Of a stretch of 64,000 nt of DNA, positions 10,878 to 21,806 are shown one piece after another; position 1 is the stretch's first letter; each line of letters begins with the position of its first letter. A model generated the notes under the pieces. That model was given only the letters and a program-made list of their open reading frames with translations, was not told the origin of the DNA and searched no databases. A program made the translations under genes and the position numbers. Source of the DNA: Wolfiporia cocos (Eukaryota > Basidiomycota > Agaricomycetes > Polyporales > Phaeolaceae); NCBI GenBank assembly GCA_029448655.1, contig JACCLO010000002.1:2480001-2544000 (forward strand). Direction: 5' to 3'.

Positions 10878-12663
10878 TTATCGTGGTGGCCAATATAATT
10901 CGGCACCGAGGGAGATGTGATCACTGCCACAAACACTTTTGCGCGGGATTCCCGGGGATAGAGCTTCTGCGGCATATGGCTTAGCATATGTCGTAATGAT
11001 GGCGGTACGCCCCGGAGGAGAGAGGATAAATACGTAATCTGGTCGGAGGAGCGTTACTTTGAGACAATGTACAGGATCCCAGAGGGACTCGATACCTAGG
11101 ACGGATTTCCAATACTAAAAATACAAGCAATGTGAGTATGGTCTCAGTTCCAATAGCAATGAAGGCACGATGCACTTACGTGTGTATAGCTAGTCCAAAT
11201 AGGTTCGAAGGCCCCGCGTCTGGGAGGAACAATTGAGACCCTGCTACCAAAGGTGAGCCCTGTTTCCGACGTTGCGGTCGAAACAAGTCGCTGTGCTTCA
11301 TCATAGACACTAGTCGGTGTTCCAGATTGGCGGAATATCTTCGCTAATTCGGAATTTGTGAGCAGACCATCCGACGGCACTGCTGTGCGGGCGTTGGTGA
11401 TGACTCTGTCGGGATCGGCTGCTCCAACTTCTGCGCCGTCCTCTTCCTCCGCCGACGGTTTTTTGTCCGATGTTGCAGGAACATCGGGATCGATTGTTAC
11501 GTGCACGACACGCGACGTCTCCATCATCTGTTCCTGGATTGGGAGTAACGGGTCGCCCACCATTAACGAGTACGCGGGGTCATCGGGCTGAAAATTGAAA
11601 TCTGGGATGAAGCCACGGTCGGACCTGGTCAGTTTCTGTCGTGATTCAGCTTACGCACCGCCAGCGATTATGCATGGCCATGCTCGATGTTCGTCTGGAC
11701 CTTCATTGCGGAATCTAACAACTTCTCGCAGAAGGATCGCTGCTTGTCTAAGCGGACTCAGTCGAGTCTCTGAGGCAACGATGAGAAACAAAGATATACC
11801 TCGCACGCTCGTATGTATATCTGGATGTTACGCAGGGTCAACTGACAGCCTCGCTGTACAAGATGCTCACCCTACTTTGGGTGCCAGAACAGATGCGTGG
11901 TGGCAACAATCACACCTTCAGACGCAGCGTGGATTCGCTTCAAGCGGGCCATGGACGCGATGTTCTTCGTCCTAAAACTACTTCCACGGCGCGCGGCCTC
12001 GGTGCCATTCTCCCGGACGTCCTGTAAATCGTACTCCATCATCTTGTGTTCAACAAGTGTATATGCGCTTGTCCGATAGGCTATTAGGCAGCCATGCTTC
12101 TTTCGAGGTCCAGCTGCATACACGTGTGCATACCCGGCCTGCTCGAGAGCGGGCAAGAGCTTCCCGAGCCGGTCGACTTCCTGTGGGTATATCTGTCAGT
12201 CTGCCGGCGCAGTCGTGAAGAACAGGGCCGTTCCTGCAGGCAGCATATATCCGCGTCGTGGGAGAAAACTTCGCGATACATCATATGTTCTCGCTGGCTG
12301 GCCTTCAGGCAATCGCTGGTTGGGAAGAGCTCGCGTCCTACACAATTTCAAATCTCAGTCGTGGATAAGCTGCACTGGACTCACGGACAAGACATTGGGC
12401 AAGTAGCTAAGTAACCTGGTCCATGAGTGACAGTTCTGGAGTATCCTTGAACATTCCAAACCTACATTCCAGGTCATCAGCCTGACTTTCTGACCGGCGT
12501 TCTCTGGCCCAGAAGCGCCCTGGACAGACGTCCATTCCCTGGGCAGAATTCGACCCTTTTCTTCCTCTTCTTTCGCGGCGGCCTGCTTGCGCTGCTCTTT
12601 CTTAAGTCTGCGATCTTCCGCCAAGGCGAGCTGCTCTGCCGTGGGCTGGAACTTTTTGGACAT
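10878..12663 (-). CDS. CCR4/NGL-type endonuclease-exonuclease-phosphatase family nuclease
   Basis: A probable RNA 3' exonuclease or deadenylase-like enzyme of the Mg2+-dependent EEP superfamily. ATG 12663-12661 gives MSKKFQPTAEQLALAEDRRL and a basic region. Catalytic motifs follow in order: LMTWN, then LLAQCLVRRELFPTSDCLK, MMYREVFSHDADICCLQ joined to EVDRLGKLLPALEQAGY, ATTHLFWHPK, and near the C-terminus PDYVFILSPPGR and RKSVCGSDHISLGAELYW with the catalytic Asp-His of the SDH motif. LLAQCLVR comes from a 22-nt exon (12406-12385). The join that supplies the metal-binding Glu (CLQ/EVD) has no GT donor: the 53-nt interval 12233-12181 starts GA and ends AG. The frame is open upstream to an ATG at 12843, which would add an arginine-rich, presequence-like extension. 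Confidence 0.85.
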
Positions 12664-13325
12664 TGTGCGTATATGAGCGCTACGAGCGCTCCGAGCGCTC
12701 CCTACGCAGAAAGCTCGCTGACGTACTGGTCTGAGCAAGCGACTGGCGAGCACAGAGGCTCCGCAGGAAAACGCGGATAATGACAGTTTAGTGTGCGGAA
12801 TAGCCGTGGCAAGAACAACTCCAAGGTGAATGCTCGGCGGCAAATAGATGGAGGAAAGCTCGGACGTCGCGTCGGACGCGCGGGCGCCCGAGGAGCGAGA
12901 CGCGTCTCACATGACCGCATCCCGCAGCAGACGCCCATTTGAGGGAGGACTTCCTTCCACAACGACACGCTGGATGCACGTTCAGGGAGACGGGGGTGCT
13001 GATGGCACTCACGCGCAATGTAGTAGGTGCGATATGATATTTCCGGGAGACACTACAGAAAACATTGCTAGGAAACGAAATGGAGGGGAGCCACCAATGG
13101 ATATATCCTCGTCGCGCGACGATTCCAAATCTCCAATCAAGACTCAACGGCAACCCAACTGACATGTTACCCTGTACTCGTGCGAACGAAGGCGGGCGAC
13201 GGTGGATGTGGACTAGGACGATACATAGCAGTCGTAAATGGTTGCAAATTCGTAAATGGGTGCTGGAGTTCGTACTGCAGTGCGGGCCTAGAGTCCTCTA
13301 TACCGCCTGAAGACTGATGCGTGCA
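12664..13325. other. Intergenic: promoter of the NGL-type gene and 3' flank of rac1
   Basis: The proximal part (12664-12843) is open in frame with the nuclease and could encode an alternative N-terminus. A plus-strand open frame of 104 residues at 12848-13162 has no recognisable motif, and I do not call it. No repeats or RNA genes were seen. Confidence 0.5.
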
Positions 13326-14305
13326 TTAGGCGATGATGCATCCTCTGCCACTCTTGGCCTTCTTTGGCGCTGGCGGGGGGTTGACTGCGCAAACAACTAA
13401 GCACTGGCTTGACGGACAGCGTGCAAGGGGGCCACTTACGGACGGCCCGGATAGCCTCGTCAAACACCGTCTTCAAGCCCTTCTGTGTCAGCGCAGAACA
13501 TTCGAGGTACTTCACTGCACCAATGTCCTTTGCCATCGCGACACCCTGTGAGTACTGGATGGGCTGCATGCGCCTGCACAGCAGATGAATCAGAGCCCAG
13601 CCGAGCATCAGGGACACTATGTGGCAACGCACCGTTCGTTCAGTTTGTTTATGGTCCCCGGGTCTTCACGCAGGTCGAGCTTGGTGCCTACCAGCACGAT
13701 TGAGGTTGACGGTGCGTGATGCGAAATCTCGGGATACCACTGCGTGGCACGTCGCGTCACGTCATGGCGCGCTGCGTAGTCGGGAGACGCACCTTCGTCC
13801 GCACGTTCTCAAAACTGGGAGGGCTAACGAGCGAGAAGCAGATGAGGAAGACGTCCGTTTGAGGGTATGATAGTGGGCGGAGACGGTCGTAATCCTCCTG
13901 ACCGGCGGTATCCCAGAGCCCGAGGGAGATGGTCTTGCCGTCGACCATGACATTGGCCGAGTAGTTGTCGAACACTGCGAAGAGCCTCAGTTGGCAAATG
14001 TAGTATGAAAGCTCCGGTACACGCACCAGTAGGAATATATTCTCCCTACGTGACCGCGGTCAGTCAGCACCGGAGAGACATCGCCGCATCAGAGGATTAC
14101 GCACCGGGAACGCGTTCGTGGTGTATGAGATGAGAAGACATGTCTGTGTTGAGACAGTGATGAGCTTCGCAAACTCCGCTGGTCAGGCCCATGCTCGCCT
14201 TTCCGACTGCTCCATCTCCTACAACAACACCTGTGTCCAGGTCAGCAACGGAGCGCGGGGTGCTCCTAGCAACTCGGAAGCCTACTTACATTTAATGGCC
14301 TGCAT
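13326..14305 (-). CDS. RAC1: Rac1-type Rho GTPase
   Basis: A membrane-anchored molecular switch that controls polarity, actin and NADPH oxidase in filamentous fungi. The eight-exon model translates as [16 protein letters not shown] (P-loop), [19 protein letters not shown] (switch I), [40 protein letters not shown] (switch II), [56 protein letters not shown] and [20 protein letters not shown]. It ends in a basic tail and a CIIA prenylation box, with stop at 13328-13326. [12 protein letters not shown] and the tail indicate Rac rather than Cdc42. The intron splitting the P-loop (14198-14144) has GC-AG ends, and GEYIPT is on a 19-nt exon (14045-14027). A RhoGEF gene lies nearby. Confidence 0.96.
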
Positions 14306-15297
14306 CCTGTATCCGCCGATGTATGTATGGACAACTGAGGCGAAGTAGCGACTAAGTGGTCTGTCTTCTAGATACGCAATGCGGGGCAGGATGGGGTCGA
14401 CACGATGGGCGGTGACGAGGGAATTAGACACGATAAGTGATCAGAATTCGCCTAGTCCCGATGCGAATGCGGTTTGCTGTACCTCAACGGGTTTAAACAA
14501 AGCACAAAACCAAAGGCTCGCGTGGTATCAAGGCAAAGACCAAAAGCGATATAGAGAACGAAGAGCGTCGAGCAGGACGACTGAGTTGATTGAGATGGAG
14601 ATGGCTCTATCAGGCTCGGCTCGGTGACAGCGTGACGGAATTCGTTCGACTTCTAACGATCGCGACCGCGCCTTAGACTTCCTCCGCGCTCCTTTCAATT
14701 GCCCTCCTTCCGCCCATTTCTATTGTCTGCAGCCGCACACGTAAACATCTTGGCAGAGAAGTTTGCGGGCTCTGCTCAGAAACACCCTCTTGACCACCGC
14801 GGAGGCTGGATCAGCTGCACAACCCACCCTGCGTCAGTGATTTTGATTTCTTGCATGTACGGCGGGCCATCCTCAGCGTGTCCAATGTATGTATCGCTAC
14901 GATGAGTTGCTGACCCATCGTGGTGCTGGCGGTATGTCGCGAAACCTCTGGTGTCTGACGACAGAAATAGAACATGTTTTACCTTCATCATTCCGGGATG
15001 TGTCCGTGAAGCTTAGATTATGCTTAGATGTTCTGCGTTTGCAGGACGGATGGCTGTCCTCGCCGCTGTCGGGATCACCGTCGAGGCCACATCCGAACAC
15101 CGTAATGGCAGAATCAGCAAGGCTATCTGCGTGAAATGTTTTGGCCGCTCGCCGGCAGACGATCGGACACGGTGCCGATGATATCATTCTCGGGTTCTTC
15201 ATAGCTCGACCAATGGCGTCGCGCATACACTCCGTTACAGAATGCGTGAGCCCGAGTCGCCTGCGGAAACGCCGCTCCCTACTTGTCTTCTACCACC
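14306..15297. other. Divergent intergenic region between rac1 and the SHB17-like gene
   Basis: About 1 kb separating two divergently transcribed genes, so it must hold both promoters. I see no conserved reading frame, repeat or RNA gene. Confidence 0.5.
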
Positions 15298-16378
15298 ATG
15301 TCGCGTCCTATGCCACGTCTGATTCTCGTCCGCCACGGTGAGCAGAGTCGTTGTTGCTGCGCGCCGATGCTAAGTGCGTGCAGGCGAAACCGAGTGGTCA
15401 TTGAACGGGTTAGTGCTATCATCGACGTACTGGTTTTAATCTCAGCTGGCATTCTTTACGAATCGATTTGACAGTCGCCATGTAAGCCGTGCGGTGAAGA
15501 TTGGTCCGGCTGCTGACAGATGGTTGCACGTCAGACCGGTCGCACCGATATCCCCCTTACGCCGCGAGGGGAGGAACAGGCTGCGGCGAGAGCGAAGGTG
15601 CTCGTGGGCGAAGGCAGTATGTCATACGCGTTTGCAAAATCGCAATGCTCAGCACCAACCCGATCGTACTCTTCACAGGGGTCATTGATCCAAAGGACAT
15701 TTGCACCGTCTTTGTCTCGCCGAGGACCCGCGCACACCGCACCTTCCATTTGACGTTCGATCACCTCGAAACTCCGCCGCATCATGTCATTACTGAGGAA
15801 GTGCGGGAGTGGGACTACGGCGAGTACGAGGGACTGAAGCCTGCAGAGATCCAGGCGATCAATCCCAACTGGGAGATCTGGAAAGACGGGTAATGCATGC
15901 CGGCGGTATGAAAGCGCAAGGCTGAATGTCTCGTAGATGTCCTGGAGGCGAAAGCACTGCCGAAATGTGCCACCGCGTGGACACTGTCATTGACAAGGTG
16001 CGTAAAGCTGGGCTGTTCCCTGATGCCAGACCTCATTTATTTGACAGGTTCGCGAGCACCACCGGAAATGGCATGAAGAGGGTGTGGGCTGCCGTGACGT
16101 GGTAATCATAGCCCATGGTCACTTCAACCGCGTCCTCATTGCTCGGTGGATCAACTTCCCCCTCCGCCTAGGTATCTACGATGCACCTTTGTATGCGCGC
16201 CAACATTGATTGTCTTGTCAGGCACTCACTTCACCGTCGAGCCTGCGGGGGTACGTGTTGCGTTCATACGCGGTGAACAGTGCTGATATGGTCACAGGTC
16301 GCGATTCTGAGCTACAACCACCGCAACCTGGCAGAGCCTGCTTTGAATGCGCTCAACCTGTACGCGCCACCTCACTAG
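15298..16378 (+). CDS. SHB17: Histidine phosphatase of the SHB17 (sedoheptulose-1,7-bisphosphatase) type
   Basis: A phosphoglycerate-mutase-like phosphatase. Yeast Shb17 hydrolyses sedoheptulose-1,7-bisphosphate in riboneogenesis. ATG 15298-15300 gives MSRPMPRLILVRHG, the RHG motif with the phospho-accepting His, then ETEWSLN, GRHTGRTDIPLTPRGEEQAA, ICTVFVSPRTRAHRTF, VREWDYGEYEGLKPAEI, CPGGESTAEMCHRVDTVIDK, VVIIAHGHFNRVLIARWINF (second catalytic His) and HFTVEPAGVAILSYNHRNLA, ending at TAG 16376-16378. The GRH of GRHTGRTD is obtained only through a 7-nt exon at 15475-15481, between introns of 66 and 53 nt. The other introns are short GT-AG. Substrate is inferred from family only; it could act on another sugar phosphate. 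Confidence 0.9.
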
Positions 16379-16637
16379 TGCAGCATAGAATGTAGCATTA
16401 GAGCATAGAATGAATTTGTAGTATCATAATGCGAGATCATTGACCCTGCACTGCGATCAGCGAAGACCGATCGTGCGATCGTGGGACGCGTCGAAATACG
16501 CGTCCGATTGCTGTTGTTTGCACAATCGCCCTCTGCACCCGGAGTGCAGCTATCCGTACACTTATCCATCTCTTACTACCCTCTAATTCCCGATACCCGG
16601 CTCAGTCCCGCGCTGCAGCCCCCGCCTCACCAACGTC

Positions 16638-19600
16638 ATGTCTGACGCCGAACCGCAGAGCCCGACGGCCAGCGTGTCCCACGATGAGGTGGATGTCGTG
16701 GCAGAAGTAGCTGCAACAGAGCCCGAGCAGCTGGAGCTGGAGACGCACCAGGAAGGAGATGAACAGCACGAGGCGACGAATGTGGCTAATGCAGATGAAG
16801 AGCCTGCGGACGGCGTGGCAGACGCGCAGGTCCCAGATGGCCAGGCCAGCGAGTCAGACGCCGCCTCGCCCACCGAGCCTGCTGCACCCGCAAACGCTGA
16901 AGACGTGCCAATGGAGAGCGTGAAGGAGGAGGCTGCAGAACAAGCGAAACCTAAGGCCACGGCAAGGCCCTCCATATCCGTCAAGCCCGCGAAGGGTGCG
17001 ACCAGCGCGCCCCCTACCCCGTTAGTGAAGAAGGTGCGTCATCCTCTCATCAACAGGCTGCTTGTGGCGGCGTGCTCAGCGCACAGGCATACCACGCACA
17101 CAGATCATCAGCTCGGGCACGTTCGGGTCTGGCGCCGTCAAACATGCGCCTCCTGCAGTCTCGAGGTCGACCGGGACGGGCACGAATGCGTCTGCTAGAC
17201 CTGTCTCCGCAACCTCTGCCATTAGGCGAGCAACCAGCAGCGGACCCACTGTCTCGTCCTCCAAACCAGCAATGACGACGCGTACGACCTCCTCAGGCGT
17301 CACACCCTCTACCACGACCGCTGCGCGGCGTCAGTCCGTTGCGCCAAAAGCACCCACCCCGACTGGTGCGAAGGCCTCCACTCCTACCAGCGGGAAGGTA
17401 CCCACCCCAAGCTCCGGACGGGCATCCATGGCGGCCCCTTCCACTACTCGGCCTGCTTCCACAACTACTCGCTCTGCTGCAGCGACTCCAGACTCTACTG
17501 CCGCGGCAGCTCGCCCCCGCGCAGCGGTGAGCGGCGAAGCGAAGAGGACCTCATTGGTCTCATCACGTTCGAGTACCAAGCCCCCGAGCGCGGCCGCTAC
17601 GCGGCCCATCAGAACCACCGGCGGGGCATCGATCTCGTCCATCAAGGATGTCAAGAGCGACAACAAGGCTGTTGAGGAGCTTCAGTCGAAGGCACGTCTG
17701 CAAATGTGCAATCAGCAGACCCCACTAACTTGTCTCACAGCTCAACGAAGCGAATGCGTTACTTGCTTCTAAGTCTGGAAGTGTAACCGAGCTTGAGGCC
17801 CGTGCGAGCACCCTGCAAACTTCTCTGGCTGCAGCCCTAGCAGACGTTGAGGCTAAGCAGTCTGCCATCCAAGCTCTTGAGGAGGCAAAGGCCCAGACTG
17901 AGAAGGAGCTCACGGCGGCGCAGGGAAGTCTCGAACAAATCCGTGCTAACGGTCCAGAGAACGACTCAGTTCTCGAGTCGGTTCGCTCAGAGGTGTGTAC
18001 ACACGCGCACACGTCAGGTAACTCACACTAAGGATCAACCTCACAGCTCGAGGATGCAAAGGCCAACGCGGCCGCACAGACCGAGTTGGTCGCAACTCTC
18101 CAGACCCAAATCGCAACCCTGGAATCTGAGGTCGCTGCCGCCAAGGAGAACTTGGATGCCCTTCGTTCATCCAGCGAGTCGTCCGCGGCCGCAGCAGAAG
18201 CCGCCGAGGTCGAGCACGCCGCGCTCCTGCAGGCGAAGGCGGATCTCGAGACGATCCAGTCGGAGATCGAATCCGTGCGAGCCGAGCACGCGCAGGCCCT
18301 CGCGGAGGCCGAGGCAAAGGTCGTTGGTCTGGAGGAGCGCGCGGCGCGCGTGGAGGCGCTCGAGAGCCAGCTTGCCGAGCTCAGGGCGGAGAACGAGGAG
18401 AAGGCGACAAAGGTCTCGGAGCTCGAGATTGAGGTCCTGGAGATGCGCGAGGAGCATGAGAAGCATGAGGACGAGCACAACGAGAGCGTGGCGCGCATCC
18501 AGGCACTTCAAGCTGAGCTCGTCGAGGCGAGCGAGACGCTGCAGCAAGCGGTGGACCAGGCCAAGTCGAGGGAGGAGGAGAATCTCCGGGTGGCGGAGGC
18601 GGCGGCAAATGCGCTCAAAGAGGAACTGGACGCGGCTCGTGCAGAGCATGCCAAGGTCTCCGGGCAGCTGCAGGCTGTGCAGGAAGGACTTGCTAAGGCT
18701 CTGGAGTCCCATGAGCAGGCCAAGGCGGAGATCGTTGCCCTCACGAAAGCTCACAAGGCAGAGCTCGAGTCTGCTCAAGAGTCGTTCCGGGCACAGGAGC
18801 AGCAGCTGACCGAAGAGATGCAGCGGATCACTGTCGAGCTCGAGGTTAGTAATAGCATATTCTGTGACGGTGTGAATGATACTAATGATGGCGTAGAGCC
18901 AAGAGGCGAAGTATAACGCCAAAGTTGATGCTGTCAAGGCAGAGCACGACGAGCTGTTGCAGCAGGCGTTTGAGCGTGCCAAGGTAAATGACGTGCTTGA
19001 ATGCAACTCAGTCACTTTGCTGATCATCTTTTTCATCTTTCAGAACGAGGCAGGAGCTGTTCACAGCCAGGACCTCCAAGTTCTCCGTGCTGAGTCGCAG
19101 GCTACTATCGAGCAGCTGCGCGCCGCCCACCAGACCACTGTCGAGGGACTCAAATCAGAGCATCAGGCTGCGGTCGAGAGCCAAGTCAAATCTCTGGAAA
19201 AGCAGATTTCCAGGCAGGACATTGAGCTCAAAGCTACGCAGGACGATCTCGCCAAGGCGAAGTCGGCGCTGGCCGCATCAACGCAGGAGCTGCAGTTGCT
19301 CAAGACCCAGCTCGAAGAGGCTAAGCAGATTGCCGATGCGGTCGACAAGACCGACAAGGACGAAGTCATCGTGCAGCTCTCCAAGGAGCTTTCCAACGCT
19401 CGCGACGAGCATGCCTCTCTCAACGACATGTTTGTGGCGACGAGGGAATCTTTCTTGGAAGTCTCAAAGAACCACTTGAAGGAACTCGAGGAAGCTGCGA
19501 AGGCTCGTGCCGATGAAGTCATGAAGCTTCGTGCTCAGCACACAGACGAATTGACCGTTCTCGTGCACGAGAAGACCAGTCTGCAGACGCAGCTGTCTGA

Positions 19601-20205
19601 TCTTCAGGGCGAATTGGCCACTCTGAAGGCTTCGCTCGGAGCAGGGCAGATTATGCCGTCGAAGAGCAACGGCTCCGTTCACGCACGTTCGTCTAGCGTG
19701 ACCCGTGAGGAGCTGCAGCGCATGCACGAGGCGCACAACCTCAGGTTGAACGATCTTCATGCAGAGCACGAGCGATCGATCAAAGTTTTGAGAGAGCAGC
19801 TCGAGATGGCGGCTTTGAAGAACCAGGAACTGCAGAACGATCTCTCACAGAAGACGTTGGAGATCAAGTTTATGGAGCAAGACCAAGAAGAAAACCAGGA
19901 TCAGATAACACGGTATGTTAAAGCATTCGGATTGAAGAGCTTCCTCGGAGCAATGTGCACGCTGGCCGTGATCTGGTTATTTTGAACGCAATCACTCTAT
20001 GCCACGCAAATCCCATTTGACACTCGTTTTGCTGACATTCGTTCCATTTTGTTATCGCTCATTATTGTCATCGCCGGACTTTTAACTTACATTGTATTTC
20101 ATGGACTTCACGGATCTCTTATTCATGTCGCTGTTCGTTTACAGACTTAAGGAAGAGGTCGGCCAACTCTCGGAACAACGTCAAGCCCAGGCTGTCGCGC
20201 AGTAG
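16638..20205 (+). CDS. Long coiled-coil protein with basic Ser/Thr/Ala-rich head
   Basis: A large, probably filamentous or scaffold protein; no catalytic domain is seen. ATG 16638 starts an acidic N-terminus (MSDAEPQSPTASVSHDEVDV). After an intron near 17034-17112 comes a low-complexity, basic Ser/Thr/Ala/Pro-rich segment (about 17113-17690), which resembles microtubule-binding linkers of CLIP-type proteins. From about 17740 to 20205 the protein is almost continuous heptad-repeat coiled coil, rich in Glu, Ala, Leu, Gln and Lys (for example LEDAKANAAAQTELVATLQT). No CAP-Gly domain is visible, so a CLIP assignment is speculative. Introns are short except the last (19913-20144, 232 nt); after it a short exon ends LKEEVGQLSEQRQAQAVAQ. 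If that intron is retained, the protein ends in a hydrophobic tail instead. Confidence 0.8.
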
Positions 20206-20635
20206 GCGTTTGTGGCGGCGCGTTTACCTCGTGGAAGCTGTCCTCGACCGTTTTCTCCACACCAGGCCCACCGCTCAACATCGTTACCCCGCCTCCTGGA
20301 ATGTGTCCGGAATCCTCGTTTTCAAAATGAGATCGTCGCTCCTCTTCGGTACGGATCTCCTTTGCTACAGAAATCAGAATAATCCCTCGTTGTTTGTGCT
20401 TGCTCTCACTCCGGTGTCGCGTTGCTAGCAGTATGTTACCTCACTCTCGTCATACCCATTGTAGCGCATCGTGTCCCCACGGATATCCTGCTACAGTAGT
20501 GTCTTGTCTAATGCAATCATCATCAGTTCACTTCTCGATCGGAGACAGTCAAACATCAACGATCCAAATTACTACCAGGGTTATACATTGTTATAATTAT
20601 ATCCAGCACCGTGTAGCTACTTTGCGGCGAGTGCA
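20206..20635. other. Convergent 3' flanks, no gene seen
   Basis: This lies between the ends of the coiled-coil gene (plus) and the F-box gene (minus). Probably two 3' untranslated regions. No open frame with protein-like content and no repeat. Confidence 0.5.
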
Positions 20636-21806
20636 TCATGCAAGGTGAAGTATCCCCCTTGCCTCCAAATTCAGCAACTTCTTGCGGAGGATGTCGTTGA
20701 CCTCTTGCTTGTCCAACGGAACGCCCGACCAGAGGTTGACCTTGACCAGTACCTTTTCCAGGCCGCCAAATCTCGCCTCGGAGAGCATTTTCTGGAATTC
20801 TTCCCAATTCAGGGCGTCAAGATCACCGAGTAGCCTGATCTCGACCGCGATCTGCTTGATACGGGCCGATTCGAGATCTAAAAGGAAGGCGTTGACCCAG
20901 GGGATAGAACAGTCCTGTGGAATGACGCAGCGGAGCGACACCGACTCGAGAGCCGAGCGCGGCCGCGGAGACAGGGCCCGCGGCAGGAATATCGCTGCAG
21001 AGCCAGATCAGCGCTACTTGCGCGGCTACACGCGGCGAGATGGACGCACCGTCTACGTCGAGCCGGCTGGGACACCACTCGAGCTCGAGGTGCTGCAGCG
21101 ATGGCCCGATGTTCTCGATGAGGGCCCCCACGGCGGCCGCGCCGTCCTCCGAGGTGCAGCACGCCGCGAGCTCTGTGATGCTGCGGTGGTGCGACCCGCA
21201 GAGCACGAAGTCGAGGAGGGTGCTGACGTCGACGTCGCGCCCCAGACGCAGCTTGCGCAGTTTCGGGAAGGACGACGCGCGCGGCGCGTGGTGCCCGAGG
21301 GAAGCGTCCCCCCACGAGACTCCGCGCAGGGCAAGGCTCTCTAGCTCCGGGAAAGCGGACAGCAGGTCGATGACATCCCCGAACGTCGCGAATTCGCAGA
21401 ATTGCAGGTGGAGCTCCGTGACAGACGGATTGTGAGTCAGGCTGGACTGCATGATGGCGATGCTCTGTGCGTTTAGCAGCGAGACGCTGAGCGTGTGCGT
21501 CTGTTCGAGGCGAGAAAGGATCGTGCGCAGCGTCCGCTCGACGAGCAGTGAGTCGCTTTCGGCATGCTTGCTGAGCTTCGAGACGTTGAGCTCGCGAACA
21601 TAGGGCGCTATGAGCGGCGAGCGCTGTACCAGGTTCGCGAAGGCGGCGCATAACCGTGCGCTGTGAAGGGTGACACTGGCGAACAAGTGGTAGCGAGCAG
21701 TAGGCACCCAGTCGCGACAGGTCAGGCTACAAGCGGCAAGCGACCGTGTGTCGTCGTAAAGATAGTCTACGATATAATCACTTATTTCTGGAGGGAGGAA
21801 AGGCAT
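20636..21806 (-). CDS. F-box protein
   Basis: A probable substrate receptor of an SCF ubiquitin ligase. From ATG 21806-21804 the N-terminal F-box-like motif reads PPEISDYIVDYLYDDTRSLA followed by ACSLTCRDWVPTARYHLF. The rest is leucine-rich and irregularly repeated (SVTELHLQFCEFATFGDVID, FPELESLALRGVSW, FPKLRKLRLGRDVDVSTLLD, SLQHLELEW), typical of basidiomycete F-box/LRR-like proteins. One short intron follows VDVDG at about 21041, and the second exon continues ALSPRPRSALESVSLRCVIP and ends GILHLA. The frame is open upstream of the chosen start to 21872. Target unknown; these genes are usually lineage-specific and numerous. Confidence 0.82.

Noticed and set aside
12848..13162. Plus-strand open frame of 104 residues between NGL and rac1
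   Set aside because: No motif and no conserved-looking block; lies in a likely promoter and 3' flank.
15409..15534. Single 126-nt intron in SHB17 or a non-canonical acceptor at about 15525
   Set aside because: It gives a frame break or an AG-less acceptor, while the 7-nt exon model uses normal sites and restores the motif.
18167..19036. 289-residue minus-strand open frame within the coiled-coil gene
   Set aside because: Leucine-rich antisense shadow of Glu/Gln/Lys codons in the heptad repeats.
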